A DNA stretch of 64,000 bases from Serratia ficaria (GCF_900187015.1 NZ_LT906479.1:2976001-3040000), one strand, 5' to 3'; positions 50,148 to 62,851 are shown, counted from the stretch's first letter. Translations and numbers: made by a program. The notes: a model not told the origin generated them from the letters alone.

Positions 50148-50193
50148 TCGGCAGTCGGTCAATCCGTTCCGCGGGGAACAATGCGCCCTGACA

Positions 50194-50307
50194 TCACGGC
50201 TCTTCACCTCCCACGCCTTCCGCATTATTCATTCTCATCACCGGCGTGGCGATAAAAGCGCCGACGCCCACGATTACAACCAGAGTAATAATCACTGTCA
50301 TCAACAT
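50194..50307 (-). CDS. Candidate 37-residue membrane peptide
   Basis: A short ORF whose first 23 residues (MLMTVIITLVVIVGVGAFIA) form a membrane helix, followed by a polar, acidic tail ending GGEEP. A strong ribosome-binding site (GGGGTGA, 5 bases before the ATG) precedes it. It lies in the gap between yccJ and the AraC-type regulator. No family known to me. Confidence 0.55.
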   Translation of the reverse strand: MLMTVIITLVVIVGVGAFIATPVMRMNNAEGVGGEEP

Positions 50308-50551
50308 GCGATCACCCCATCAACGCTGCGTTGTTACGGCTGACTCGGTTTAAGCGGGTATTGCTGCGGCCGGCACCCCTGCATATTCGGCGGTAACGGG
50401 CCAAGCCAGAGTAGCCGTTTTTCCCTCCGGCTGACAAGCCACTTGCCGATGGTATTTCCGAATAATTTCGCGCCGGCGCCGGCGGCCTTTTTGTCCGCGG
50501 CGGCAAGTTGTGTATACTTCACCGCTATGTAGATCTCACACAGACGCACTG

Positions 50552-50938
50552 ATGATACAAGAACACCATCTCTCGTTGGTCTGCGCCCTCAGCAAATGGG
50601 TCGAAACTCATCTGGGAAGAGTGATCCATCTCGAAGAGCTGGCCGAATACTCCGGCTACTCTCTGTGGCACATGCAGAAGTTGTTCAAAGAAGCGACAGG
50701 GATTTCGCTGGGCAAGTACATTCGCGAACGCCGGCTGGCCGGCGCGGTTTATCAATTGCGCAGCAGTGAAGCGTCGATTTTTGATATCGCCCTGGATTTC
50801 GGTTTCGGCTCACAATCGCATTTCACTTATATGTTCAGAAAGCGCTTTAACATTACGCCTTATGACTTCCGCCAGGATCCGAGCGTAGACCTGCACATCG
50901 CTCCGCCGCTGCACGTCATCCACCAGAAGAGCGCCTGA
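50552..50938 (+). CDS. AraC/XylS-family regulator (SoxS/MarA-sized)
   Basis: A 128-residue transcription factor made almost entirely of the double helix-turn-helix AraC DNA-binding domain (HLEELAEYSGYSLWHMQKLFK, then SIFDIALDFGFGSQSHFTYMFRKRF). Like SoxS and MarA it lacks a ligand domain, so its level probably sets its activity. It is closer in layout to the MarA/SoxS/RamA group that activates stress and efflux genes, but I cannot name an orthologue. It has a short non-conserved C-terminal tail. Confidence 0.87.
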   Translation: MIQEHHLSLVCALSKWVETHLGRVIHLEELAEYSGYSLWHMQKLFKEATGISLGKYIRERRLAGAVYQLRSSEASIFDIALDFGFGSQSHFTYMFRKRFNITPYDFRQDPSVDLHIAPPLHVIHQKSA

Positions 50939-50945
50939 CGGCGGG

Positions 50946-51311
50946 TTACCGCGCCAACCAGCCCGCCAGTATGGCAATCAGCGCCGGCAAAGCCTGCACC
51001 CACAGGATCTTGCGGCTGGCGGTCAACCCGCCGAAAACGCCGGCCACCAGCACGCAGCCGAGGAAAAACAGCTGCAGCGCCGGGTCTTCACGCCAGTATC
51101 CCCAGGCTAACCCCGCCGCCAGAAAACCGTTATACAACCCCTGGTTAGCCGCCAGCACCCGCGTCGAGGCGGCGAACTCCGCCGTGGTGGCGAACGCCCT
51201 CCTCCCTGCCGGCCTTTGCCACAGGAACATTTCCAGCACCAGGATATACAGATGCAGCGCGGCGATGAGCAACACCAGAGTATCAAAAATTATTATCATT
51301 ATTTCCCACAT
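50946..51311 (-). CDS. DUF1304 membrane protein
   Basis: A 121-residue inner-membrane protein with four hydrophobic helices. ANQGLYNGFLAAGLAWG and HLYILVLEMFLW are typical of the DUF1304 family, whose function is not defined. It converges with the AraC-type regulator 7 bases away. Two possible starts (MWEIM and MIIIF) differ by four residues. Confidence 0.85.
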   Translation of the reverse strand: MWEIMIIIFDTLVLLIAALHLYILVLEMFLWQRPAGRRAFATTAEFAASTRVLAANQGLYNGFLAAGLAWGYWREDPALQLFFLGCVLVAGVFGGLTASRKILWVQALPALIAILAGWLAR

Positions 51312-51374
51312 GGTTAATTGGCATGCATCTAATCAAGTATAATCATTCCCGGGAAATTGAATCATTAACCGACA

Positions 51375-51399
51375 TAAAAAAACCCGCCGCAGCGGGTTT
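51375..51399 (-). terminator. Terminator after the 33-residue membrane peptide
   Basis: On the minus strand AACCCGC and GCGGGTT pair around a 3-4-base loop, followed by a run of T. It separates the tiny gene at 51420 from the DUF1304 gene. Confidence 0.88.
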
Positions 51400-51419
51400 G
51401 ATTGTTGACTCATTCAGCG

Positions 51420-51521
51420 TTAGTTCAGCGCCACCACCAAAAGTGCCGCGATAGAGATCCAAAACGCCGCCGTAGCAACAACAACATGGGATAATCTTGC
51501 ACGATAGAGTACTTGGCTCAT
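51420..51521 (-). CDS. 33-residue membrane peptide
   Basis: A tiny ORF with a short basic N-terminus (MSQVLYRARLSH) and one helix (VVVATAAFWISIAALLVVAL). It has an excellent ribosome-binding site (GAGG, 5 bases before the ATG) and its own intrinsic terminator 20 bases downstream, which together make it a convincing gene. Small single-helix proteins of this type often bind and adjust larger membrane proteins; no partner is visible. Confidence 0.68.
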   Translation of the reverse strand: MSQVLYRARLSHVVVATAAFWISIAALLVVALN

Positions 51522-51728
51522 AATGACCTCACTGGCTTCTGACTAACGGGTAGATAACATCACTGCTTGGGATTTATCTTAATCTTCTGCCCGGTCAATT
51601 TATTTGCGCCAGATCACTATTTACCATATCAACTATATATTCTAAGAAACTTGGACTTCCGATCACATTAATTCGGCGTTAATAGAGCGAAATGAATAAG
51701 ATCTTCGCCTCGTTATAGCCCGAAGGCA

Positions 51729-52670
51729 TCAAACATCGCTCCAGGGCAAGCGCGGCGCGGTCATGCGGCCTCCCGAATAGCCGTTCACCTCGGGAAAACG
51801 GCTATTCCCCTGCTCCCAATCTCGCTGCGCCTGAATTATCTCCTCTCTGGTATGACCAACGAAATTCCACCAAATGAGAATCTCTTCGTTTAATGGCACT
51901 CCGCCGATTAATAATCCCCGGCTGCCTTTCGCAGCCTTTAACCCAATAGAGTTAATGTTCATGCCCAAATAGGCGAACTCATCAGGTGAAAATTTTTCAT
52001 CATTAAGCTCAAATGCACCAATAAGGGGCAAAAGGCCTATTTCGTAATCATTATTCAGCGGCAATTGCAAATCGCCATCGGCCTGCCATTCCAGATCGAG
52101 GGCGATTATTGGCGAAAGCGTAAACACCGGCGAACGATATTGACCAAATTCACCGACCAATAGCCGGTGATTAACATTGCCGTCCAACCATTGCGGCAAA
52201 TCCGGGTAGTGGTCAAATCGCGGCGCCATATCGGCGTGTTCCGCCGGCAGCGCAATCCACAGCTGCGCGGCATGCAGGCGCCGTTGCTTTCCCGCCGACT
52301 GCTCGGTATGCGCGATGCCGCGCCCGGCGGTCATCAGGTTTACCTGCCCCGGCCGGATCAGCTGCTCGCTGCCCAGGCTGTCGCGATGCAGCACTTCGCC
52401 TTCAATCATCCAGGTAAAGGTCTGCAGGCCGGTGTGCGGATGCGGGCCGACGTCCATGCCGGGATCGTCGCCGTTGAAAACCGTCGGGCCCGCATGGTCG
52501 AGAAAACACCATGCGCCAACGGTGCGCCGTTCCCGGGTGGGCAACGCGCGGGCGATCGGCACGCCGCCGACTTCGGCGGTGCGCACCGCAATGCGTTGGA
52601 TTTGGCTCGCGCCGTCGGGCGTCGGGCACAAGCGGGAAGACGAAGACGGGGTTGGGCGGGAATGACTCAT
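51729..52670 (-). CDS. Pirin family protein
   Basis: A 313-residue bicupin of the pirin family. The metal-binding cupin stretch is HPHTGLQTFTWMIEGEVLHRDSLG near residue 80-103 (two His and a Glu). Bacterial pirins include quercetin dioxygenases and redox-sensitive regulators; the role here is unknown. The start is the ATG of MSHSRPTPSSSS, with AGGAGG upstream; longer in-frame starts are not preceded by a site. Confidence 0.9.
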   Translation of the reverse strand: MSHSRPTPSSSSRLCPTPDGASQIQRIAVRTAEVGGVPIARALPTRERRTVGAWCFLDHAGPTVFNGDDPGMDVGPHPHTGLQTFTWMIEGEVLHRDSLGSEQLIRPGQVNLMTAGRGIAHTEQSAGKQRRLHAAQLWIALPAEHADMAPRFDHYPDLPQWLDGNVNHRLLVGEFGQYRSPVFTLSPIIALDLEWQADGDLQLPLNNDYEIGLLPLIGAFELNDEKFSPDEFAYLGMNINSIGLKAAKGSRGLLIGGVPLNEEILIWWNFVGHTREEIIQAQRDWEQGNSRFPEVNGYSGGRMTAPRLPWSDV

Positions 52671-52761
52671 TGCAAAGACCTCCTGAAAGACGCCGTGGCC
52701 AAAAGATGCCAGGCTCCAGCTTAGCACAGGGCCGCCGGCCGGAAAGGTCTCAAACGCTCGC

Positions 52762-52926
52762 TCAAGGGGCCTTGATATAACAGCCTTTTATATCGATATC
52801 ATCGCGCGCATGTTTCAAATCGGAGAAGTAGGTCACGCCAAAGAGAATCGACACAACCAGCAACACCGAGACCAACAGGCCAATAATCGCCAGCAGTTTG
52901 GTTTCATCGTGGAGATTGGGCTCCAT
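52762..52926 (-). CDS. 54-residue membrane peptide
   Basis: A short ORF with one clear helix (LLAIIGLLVSVLLVVSILFG) and a charged C-terminal tail ending DIKGCYIKAP with a single Cys. The ribosome-binding site AGGGGAT fits the ATG. It follows another tiny membrane ORF by 23 bases in the same direction; they probably form one transcript. No family recognised. Confidence 0.62.
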   Translation of the reverse strand: MEPNLHDETKLLAIIGLLVSVLLVVSILFGVTYFSDLKHARDDIDIKGCYIKAP

Positions 52927-52949
52927 TTTATCCCCTGTGGTTAACGGCC

Positions 52950-53090
52950 TCAGGTCAGCCACAGCGTGACCGTCAGCGTAAAAATAATCAGGGAGCAAGA
53001 GGCAATCGCCAGCACTATGATGGCAAATTGCGCATCTCCCAGGGTTTCTCGATAGTTTTTATCCGGTGAGGCATTACGCTGTGGTTTCAC
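52950..53090 (-). CDS. 46-residue membrane peptide
   Basis: An ORF with a GTG start, a polar N-terminus (KPQRNASPDKNYRETLGD) and one helix (FAIIVLAIASCSLIIFTL and beyond). It lies directly upstream of the 54-residue membrane ORF. The ribosome-binding site is weak (AAGACAG). The pairing of two single-helix proteins suggests a small two-component membrane complex or toxin-like pair, but this is inference. Confidence 0.48.
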   Translation of the reverse strand: MKPQRNASPDKNYRETLGDAQFAIIVLAIASCSLIIFTLTVTLWLT

Positions 53091-53331
53091 AAAATCTGTC
53101 TTAACTCGTCAACTGCGGGCATTGTTGTTATAGGGTGATTGATGAGCGCCGTCAGAGCGGGCTGTTCAAGATTTTGCGTCCAATGCTTCTCAGACCTCAA
53201 CCGGGGCACGACGCTACCAATTTTCCTCCTCAGGGTCAACACTCCCCCACCTGGAGGGCGACCAAGCGCACAGAGCATGTCTATTTTTTATGACGAACCC
53301 ACAATCATTAGCACGTCTAATACCCTGACAT

Positions 53332-53357
53332 AAAAAAACCCGGTCAATGACCGGGTT
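53332..53357 (-). terminator. Intrinsic terminator of kbp
   Basis: AACCCGGTCA pairs with TGACCGGGTT, a 9-10-bp stem with a very short loop, followed on the minus strand by a T-run. Confidence 0.9.
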
Positions 53358-53372
53358 GCTGGGTTAAGACGC

Positions 53373-53819
53373 TTACTGCGGTATGCGCAGCACCTGCCCC
53401 GGATAAATTTTGTCCGGGCTGGAGAGCATTGGCTTGTTGGCTTCGAAAATCTTGTTGTACTGATTGGCGTCGCCGTATACCTCTTTGGAAATGGCGCTCA
53501 GGGTATCGCCCTTCTTCACGGTGTAGAAACGGCTTTCCGCTGCGGACTGGGCCACCGCCACCTTGTCTTCCACGCCGCTGATGCCCGCCACGTTGCCGAT
53601 CGCCACCAGAATTTTCTCTTTCAACTCCTGGCTGGCGGCATCGCCGGTCACCACGGCTTTACCATCAACGACCTGCACATCGACTTTGTCGATGCCCGGC
53701 AGGCCGGTTTTATTGAGATGCTCCTTCAGTTTGGCGCTTTGATCTTCGGCAGTCGCATTGCCGGTGACCGTGTCCCACAGTTTCTCGCCGGCTTCTTTGA
53801 CGAAGTTAAACAATCCCAT
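53373..53819 (-). CDS. kbp: Potassium-binding protein Kbp (BON-LysM)
   Basis: A 148-residue cytoplasmic protein with a BON domain (about 23-90) and a C-terminal LysM domain ([19 protein letters not shown], about 97-147). It matches E. coli Kbp/YgaU (149 residues), which binds K+ and is induced by osmotic stress. No signal peptide. The start is [13 protein letters not shown], with AAGGAG upstream. Confidence 0.95.
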   Translation of the reverse strand: MGLFNFVKEAGEKLWDTVTGNATAEDQSAKLKEHLNKTGLPGIDKVDVQVVDGKAVVTGDAASQELKEKILVAIGNVAGISGVEDKVAVAQSAAESRFYTVKKGDTLSAISKEVYGDANQYNKIFEANKPMLSSPDKIYPGQVLRIPQ

Positions 53820-54049
53820 ATCCGCTCCTTTTGATGGTTGCAATATTGCATTGAGTTAAGGCCTGTTAAGCTTAGCACCGCAAAAGGGATATTCAATCGG
53901 CCTGCGGGATTAAAGGGTTGGAGTAATCCGAAAATACGACGTTTATCTGTCAATTCGGCCTATTCCCCAGTGATGACGCTGAAAAATCGCGCTTTTTTAC
54001 CTACAATGTTCGCAAGACACCCGCAGCGTGACGGAGGATGCGAGAAACT

Positions 54050-54241
54050 ATGTACGCATTGGTGATGTTTGTATGCTATCTGGATGGCGGCTGCAGCGAA
54101 ATGGTGGTCGACGTGCTGCGAGACGAACGCCAGTGCCTGGTCGCCATGAAGGAACAAAACCTGCGTCATGCCGGCTGTTACCCGATGGAAGATTTTATCG
54201 ACGGCTTCTGGCTGCCCGCCAGCGAGTATTCAACCTTCTGA
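54050..54241 (+). CDS. yebW: DUF1482 family protein YebW
   Basis: A 63-residue protein matching E. coli YebW: MYALVMFVCYLDGGCSEMVV at the start and MEDFIDGFWLPASEY at the end, the same length as in E. coli. The N-terminal helix could be a membrane anchor or signal; several conserved Cys residues. Function unknown. The start is the ATG of MYALV; ribosome-binding site GGAGGATGCGAGA upstream. Confidence 0.9.
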   Translation: MYALVMFVCYLDGGCSEMVVDVLRDERQCLVAMKEQNLRHAGCYPMEDFIDGFWLPASEYSTF

Positions 54242-54360
54242 TCCCCCGGGCCTGCGCGCCTGAGGAATTTCTGATTTCCTCGGAAAATGCGGCTGGCGCT
54301 ACGGCTTCAGGCCGCCATTTTGCTAAATTGCACGCTCCGAAAGATACGGAGATACCCTGC

Positions 54361-54585
54361 ATGCCAGTCTCTGCTCATTCCGACGAGCATTATCAAACCC
54401 TGTTGCACGACGTCAGCCTGGCGCTCGGCGGCGCGGTGCTTCAGCTGATCAATAATAATAAAAAGGTTTCCGGCGGCAATATTCTGGCGCAGCTGGTGGT
54501 GGAGATCGAGCGCGAACAGAACCCGCGGCGATCCGCCACGCTGCGTTCAGCGATTGAGCTGGTGGGCCTGGCGCCCAGGGGATAG
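54361..54585 (+). CDS. AriR/YmgB-like regulator
   Basis: A 74-residue helical protein with LGGAVLQLINNNKKVSGGNILAQLV within it, resembling the YmgB/AriR family of small dimeric proteins linked to biofilm and acid resistance, which also includes two-component connector proteins such as YmgA. I name the family from pattern memory. The gene lies 119 bases after yebW in the same direction, with a GAGGAAA/TTTCCTC-type hairpin in the gap. Confidence 0.68.
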   Translation: MPVSAHSDEHYQTLLHDVSLALGGAVLQLINNNKKVSGGNILAQLVVEIEREQNPRRSATLRSAIELVGLAPRG

Positions 54586-54663
54586 CTTTCTATATAAGGA
54601 AGGCAGAGCTTGCGCCCTGCCTGGTTACCGATCCCGACACAGGATGAAGGTAATGGCCTCTGA

Positions 54664-55746
54664 TTAGAAACGGTAGGTCAGGCTGACCGCCACGATGTCG
54701 TCATTGGCCAGTTTCAGCTTGTTGTCGTCGCTCAGCTGGTTGATCTGATAATCCACGTAGGTGTACATGTTTTTGTTGAAGTAGTAAGTCGCGCCCACTT
54801 CCACGTATTTCACCAGATCGGCATCGCCGATGCCTTCGATATCCTTGCCTTTCGACTGCACGTAGGCCACGGAAGGACGCAAACCGTTTTCGAACTGGTA
54901 CTGAGCCACAACTTCGAAGTTCTGCGTTTTGTTGGCGAAGCCGGAGGTGCCGTTCACGCTGATTGGCGTCATGTTGCGCGTTTCCGCGTACATGGCGGCC
55001 AGGTAAACCTGGTTGGCGTCGTATTTCACCGCGGTGGTCCAGGCGGTGGCGCTGTCACCCTGGCCATAGGCCAGCTTCTTCTGGTCGCTGGTGCGGTTGG
55101 AGTCAGAGAAGGCCGCCGCTACGCCAATGCCGGAACCGCCGATGTCCTGATAATCCAGGGACAGGCCGTAACCGTCGCCGTTTTGCTTGGTCACGCTGCG
55201 GCTGTCGCCGTCGTTTTTGCCCTGATACTGCACCGCCAGGTTCAGACCTTCCACCAGGCCGAAGAAATCGCGGTTGCGGTAGGTCGCCAGACCGTTGGAA
55301 CGGGCGGTCATGTAGTTATCGGTGTAGCTGTAGGAGTCGCCGCCGAATTCCGGCAGCATGTCGGTATAGGCTTCGGCGTCATACACTACGCCGTAATTGC
55401 GGCCGTAGTCGAACGAGCCGTAGCTGCCGAATTTCAGACCGGCGAAGCCCAGACGGGTTTTGGTGCCCGCGGTGCCCTGCGCTTCATCGTGGTTGGCCTG
55501 GACGTTGTATTCCCACTGGCCGTAACCGGTCAGTTGATCATTGATTTGCGTTTCACCCTTGAAACCCAGACGCACATAGGTCATGTCGCCGTCGTTGGAT
55601 TTGGCGTCGCTGAAATAGTGTTTGGCGTTAACACGGCCATACAGGTCGAGTTTATTGCCATCCTTATTATAAATTTCAGCCGCGTTGGCGAAGGTGGTGA
55701 TTGCCCCGAGGGCAACGGCTAAGGCTAATACACTGCGTTTCATCAT
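54664..55746 (-). CDS. Major outer-membrane porin (OmpC/OmpF type)
   Basis: A 360-residue trimeric general porin. The signal peptide is [22 protein letters not shown], the mature protein begins [17 protein letters not shown], the pore-constriction loop has the PEFGGD motif, and it ends with Phe (SLTYRF), needed for outer-membrane insertion. It serves diffusion of small hydrophilic solutes and many antibiotics. The start has AGGAAAA upstream. The long AT-rich upstream region has OmpR-like sites and NtrC-like palindromes. Which E. coli porin is the orthologue cannot be fixed without alignment. Confidence 0.93.
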   Translation of the reverse strand: MMKRSVLALAVALGAITTFANAAEIYNKDGNKLDLYGRVNAKHYFSDAKSNDGDMTYVRLGFKGETQINDQLTGYGQWEYNVQANHDEAQGTAGTKTRLGFAGLKFGSYGSFDYGRNYGVVYDAEAYTDMLPEFGGDSYSYTDNYMTARSNGLATYRNRDFFGLVEGLNLAVQYQGKNDGDSRSVTKQNGDGYGLSLDYQDIGGSGIGVAAAFSDSNRTSDQKKLAYGQGDSATAWTTAVKYDANQVYLAAMYAETRNMTPISVNGTSGFANKTQNFEVVAQYQFENGLRPSVAYVQSKGKDIEGIGDADLVKYVEVGATYYFNKNMYTYVDYQINQLSDDNKLKLANDDIVAVSLTYRF

Positions 55747-55917
55747 TTATTTTCCTAGATATTATAATTAAAACCCTGCCTGTCACGCCCAATTTATACT
55801 TTGGGCTGTGATCTTTATATTTTGCTATTTTATGAGCCCCTCTAATACAGGAGCCATGTGACATTAGCATCATGAATCCAAACTTCAAATCGAAAAGTTC
55901 ATAAAACACCGTGGATA

Positions 55918-55950
55918 AAGCATGTTTATTTGTAACTTTATGTTTCAATC
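55918..55950 (-). promoter_or_regulatory. Possible OmpR binding segment
   Basis: On the minus strand GATTGAAACATAAAGTTACA, about 180-200 bases before the porin start, resembles the tandem GAAACAT and GTTACA half sites of E. coli ompC/ompF OmpR boxes. Spacing to the start is longer than the usual arrangement. Confidence 0.45.
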
Positions 55951-55998
55951 AAGTTATTCACAACGCATTGATTACACGCATTTTTTGCTTCATATCTT

Positions 55999-56033
55999 AT
56001 AACCAAAATGGTGCATCGCACCAATTTGGTGCG
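55999..56033. promoter_or_regulatory. Two adjacent NtrC-like palindromes
   Basis: ATAACCAAAATGGTGCA (14 of 17 positions of TGCACCAAAATGGTGCA) is followed two bases later by CGCACCAATTTGGTGCG, whose core GCACC-N5-GGTGC is a perfect palindrome. Such pairs are typical NtrC enhancers. No sigma-54 promoter was found between them and the porin, so the target is unclear. Confidence 0.5.
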
Positions 56034-56326
56034 CAGCGGTTTCGTTTTGTATGCTTTTCATACCAATCGAAAATAACATTAAAATTAGCATGGTTACTAA
56101 TAACGTTACGGATTTCACATTTTCGTCTTAACAAAACCGACAGGCGAATATAGCGGCGTCAATATTTATTTCCCCTCCCTTTAGCCACCGTCATCAAGCG
56201 GCGCCAGAGAGAAACAAAAAGCGTGTATTAACCTGCATTTATTCGACAAGGAATAAAACGATAAAAAGCGGAGTTTACAGCGGGAATATTATGACCGCGG
56301 CGCGATAACGCCGCCGCGGTGGGAAA

Positions 56327-57310
56327 TTAATACAGGGTGGTGCGCGGAACCTCGGTCAGCAACATGCCGGCACGCAAGCCAAGCGCGACATTGGGGTTGG
56401 GAAACAGCACCCATTCGCGCGGGTGGCTAACGCGGTAAGCCTCGCCCGGCTGCTCGCACAGCAAGGTCCCCTGCTTCAGCTCGGTGAAGTTGGCGGTATC
56501 GTCGCTCAGGTGCAGCGTAAAATCGTCACTGCGCTTAATCAACGACTGCGCGACGCGGAATACCCGCACAGCAGGGCCTGCGCGCTCAGGCAACGCTTCA
56601 CCGCTCACCGCAGCCTGCAGCGCGCGGTCAATCGCGGCGAACTGCCGCAGATCGTTGCCGCCGAACGGCCGCGCCTTGCCCAGCTCCAGCGTACAGCTGG
56701 CCGCATTGAGGTGCTCGCTGGAGAAATGGCTGAAGGTGCCGCCCGGCGCGCTGTGGATCACCAACGCATCCAGCTCTGCCGCATCCAGCAACGCCAGCAT
56801 GCCGCCGCTGTAGGGGCGCGTTTGGAAAGGCAGGATGCCGAAGCGCGGCAACAGCGACTCGCGGATGGCGGTATGCAGATCGTAATGGAAACGCTCCGCT
56901 TTCTCGCCGTCAAAGAACCCCTCGAGCACCTGCTCCAGCTGCTGCGCCCGCGCGGTTTCTCCGCTGTGGGCGAAATCGCCGAAGCGGCCGCCGAACATGC
57001 GGTTCATATCGCTGTGCAAATAACGTTTCCCCGCGCGCATCGCCGCCGGATTGCCCAGCACCACCAACAGCCGCACCGCCAGCGGCCGCAGGCCGGCCAA
57101 GAGATCGCTGACCAACTGATTCAGCAGCTCTATCGGCGCGGTTTCATTGCCGTGGATGCCGGCCGACAGCACCACCGCCTGGCGATAGTCGCGCCGCGGC
57201 GTCATTTCCAGCAGCCCTTCGCCCAGCCAGCGCCAGCGCAGCTGCGCCGTTTCACCCTGCTGGCTCGGGGGCACGGCCCCCTCCAGTGTCAGGGGCAATA
57301 AATCAAACAT
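56327..57310 (-). CDS. astE: Succinylglutamate desuccinylase
   Basis: Zinc carboxypeptidase-like enzyme, the last step of arginine catabolism by the AST pathway: succinylglutamate to glutamate and succinate. At 327 residues it has zinc ligands His 53 and Glu 56 in SAGIHGNETAP, matching E. coli numbering, and a third His in YDLHTAIRESL. Final gene of astCADBE, 11 bases after astB. Start is the ATG of MFDLLPLTL. Confidence 0.96.
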   Translation of the reverse strand: MFDLLPLTLEGAVPPSQQGETAQLRWRWLGEGLLEMTPRRDYRQAVVLSAGIHGNETAPIELLNQLVSDLLAGLRPLAVRLLVVLGNPAAMRAGKRYLHSDMNRMFGGRFGDFAHSGETARAQQLEQVLEGFFDGEKAERFHYDLHTAIRESLLPRFGILPFQTRPYSGGMLALLDAAELDALVIHSAPGGTFSHFSSEHLNAASCTLELGKARPFGGNDLRQFAAIDRALQAAVSGEALPERAGPAVRVFRVAQSLIKRSDDFTLHLSDDTANFTELKQGTLLCEQPGEAYRVSHPREWVLFPNPNVALGLRAGMLLTEVPRTTLY

Positions 57311-57321
57311 GATGGCCCCGC

Positions 57322-58662
57322 TTATTGTTGGAACGGATAAATGGAACCCAAACCGAGGATCGACGTCAGCGAATCCAGCGCTTCGCGCCCCTCGCGCAGC
57401 AGCTGCGGGTCGGCCAGATCGTCCTGGGTCAGGCGGTCGCGGTAATGGCGATCGACCCACTGATTCAGCGTGGCGAACAGCGTATCGTTCATCATGACGC
57501 GCGGATTGACCGCACGCAGCTCCTGTTCATTGAGCGCTACGCGCAGACGCAAACAGGCCGGACCGCCGCCGTTGCGCATGCTCTCGCGCAGATCGAACAC
57601 CCGGATTTCATCGATCGGCCCGCCGCCGGACGCCATATCGCTCAGATAACCCCATACGCCGGCGTGCTGACGCGACTCTTCCGGCACCACGATCATCATT
57701 TTGCCGTTCGGCTTGGTCAGAATCTGGCTGTTGAACAGATAGGTCGCCACCGCATCGGCCACCGACACGCGCTCCGTCGGCACTTCGATCGTCAGCAGTT
57801 CGCTGTCGAGCGTCGCCATTTTGCCGCGCACTTCGTCCAGCGCCCGCTGCTGCTGATAAAACGCCTGCTGATGATGGAACAGCAGGTTCTGGTTGCTGAC
57901 CGCAATCACGTCATTGTGGAACACCCCCTGATCGATCACCGCCGGGTTCTGCTGCACAAACACCGTATGGCGTTCGTCGAGCTGATGCAGACGGGCGACC
58001 GCCTCGCTGGCTTCGCGCGTCTGGCGCGCCGGATAACGCGTCGGCGCGGTTTGGCCGCCGAACTCCTGGCGCCCATAAACGAACATCTGCACGCTGCGTT
58101 TGGCGTAGTCGCCGCCCAGGCGGTTATGGTTAGCCGCCCCTTCGTCGCCAAACAGCGCCACCTGCGGCAGCGCCTCATGGTGGGAAAAATGCCGTTCATC
58201 GTTGAACATCGCCCGCAGCACGGCGGAGGTGGTTTCCGCCTCAATCGCGCGATGGAATTTATTGTTCAGGTTGGCGGCGGTGAAATGCACCCTGCCGTCG
58301 GCGCTGTCGGCCGAAGGCGACACCGTGGCCGCGTTGGCGGTCCACATGCTGGAGGCCGAGCTGAGCGCCGACAGCAGGCGCGGCGACTGGCGTATCGCCT
58401 GCGCCAGCACCGCTTCGTCGGAACCGCTGAACCCCAACCGGCGCAGCATCGGCAAATGCGGCCGCTCCTGCGGCGGCAATACCCCCTGCTGGAAACCGAG
58501 ATCCGCCAGCGTTTTCATCTTCAGCAGCCCCTGTTTGGCCGCCAGTTTCGGGTTCGATACGCTGTTCTGATGCTGCGTCGACGCCTCGTTGCCGAACGAC
58601 AGCCCGGCGTAGTGGTGCGTCGGGCCCACTAAACCGTCGAAATTGACTTCATATCCTGACAT
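57322..58662 (-). CDS. astB: N-succinylarginine dihydrolase
   Basis: Second AST pathway enzyme: hydrolyses succinylarginine to succinylornithine, two ammonia and CO2. At 446 residues (E. coli 447) it begins [21 protein letters not shown], typical of AstB, and belongs to the guanidine-modifying superfamily; the nucleophile Cys is near the C-terminus ([11 protein letters not shown]), and the catalytic His lies in the same domain. It starts 49 bases after astD. Confidence 0.97.
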   Translation of the reverse strand: MSGYEVNFDGLVGPTHHYAGLSFGNEASTQHQNSVSNPKLAAKQGLLKMKTLADLGFQQGVLPPQERPHLPMLRRLGFSGSDEAVLAQAIRQSPRLLSALSSASSMWTANAATVSPSADSADGRVHFTAANLNNKFHRAIEAETTSAVLRAMFNDERHFSHHEALPQVALFGDEGAANHNRLGGDYAKRSVQMFVYGRQEFGGQTAPTRYPARQTREASEAVARLHQLDERHTVFVQQNPAVIDQGVFHNDVIAVSNQNLLFHHQQAFYQQQRALDEVRGKMATLDSELLTIEVPTERVSVADAVATYLFNSQILTKPNGKMMIVVPEESRQHAGVWGYLSDMASGGGPIDEIRVFDLRESMRNGGGPACLRLRVALNEQELRAVNPRVMMNDTLFATLNQWVDRHYRDRLTQDDLADPQLLREGREALDSLTSILGLGSIYPFQQ

Positions 58663-58711
58663 GTTGATCCCCTGGGGATGACGTGCGGCGGCGCCATGGC
58701 GCCGCCGACGA

Positions 58712-61218
<2,507 letters not shown>

Positions 61219-61270
61219 AATGCGAACCTCTTCTGAATCAGGCTGCGCCGCTGAAGGCGCAGCCCGTTTG

Positions 61271-62500
<1,230 letters not shown>

Positions 62501-62743
62501 TCAGCAAAGGCTGAATTTTGACTGTAAGGGCCGTTCCTGCCCGGATGTTCCGCAACAAAACAAAAAAACCGCAGCGCGACACCGACTTTCCGACCGGTGA
62601 TAACTCTGCCATTCACCGGCCATTCAGAAACAAATCTGTTACATAAAATCGATTTTTCGCTATTTATGCCGCGTATCGGGTCCGGAACGGGGAATAAATG
62701 TTAACGAGCAGTTAAAATACATGCCGTTTGATAAAGAGTGTAG

Positions 62744-62760
62744 AGCAGCTATCGTGCCAA
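62744..62760 (-). promoter_or_regulatory. Sigma-54 promoter of the ast operon
   Basis: On the minus strand TTGGCACGATAGCTGCT has a perfect -24 element (TGGCACG) and a -12 element CTGCT, with GG and GC 12 bases apart, as sigma-54 requires. E. coli astC is transcribed by sigma-54 with NtrC under nitrogen limitation. Confidence 0.85.
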
Positions 62761-62812
62761 AACGGGATTTTCGGGGGATTTTTGGATTTTTTTCGTTAAA
62801 ACAACGGCTTAT

Positions 62813-62851
62813 AATGCATACTTATTCAATATTTATGCATTGGTAATGAAT
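62813..62851. promoter_or_regulatory. ArgR-like boxes upstream of astC
   Basis: AATGCATACTTATTCAAT differs from the ARG-box core TGAAT-N4-ATTCA by one base in the core (TGCAT). A weaker second box, TATGCATTGGTAATGAAT, follows with the 3-base spacing usual for ArgR hexamers. ArgR activates ast genes in enterics. Confidence 0.55.

Larger units (their letters stand above)
55747..56326. promoter_or_regulatory. Porin control region
   Basis: A 580-base AT-rich gene-free region between the leftward porin and astE. It holds an OmpR-like segment (separate entry), two adjacent NtrC-like palindromes, and a GC-rich hairpin (CCGCGGCG/CGCCGCGG) at about 56295-56318 just after astE, which may end the ast transcript although it lacks a T-run. 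I see no MicF-like antisense RNA. Confidence 0.55.

Noticed and set aside
53139..53333. 64-codon rightward ORF upstream of kbp's terminator
   Set aside because: No ribosome-binding site; overlaps the terminator region; no recognisable feature.
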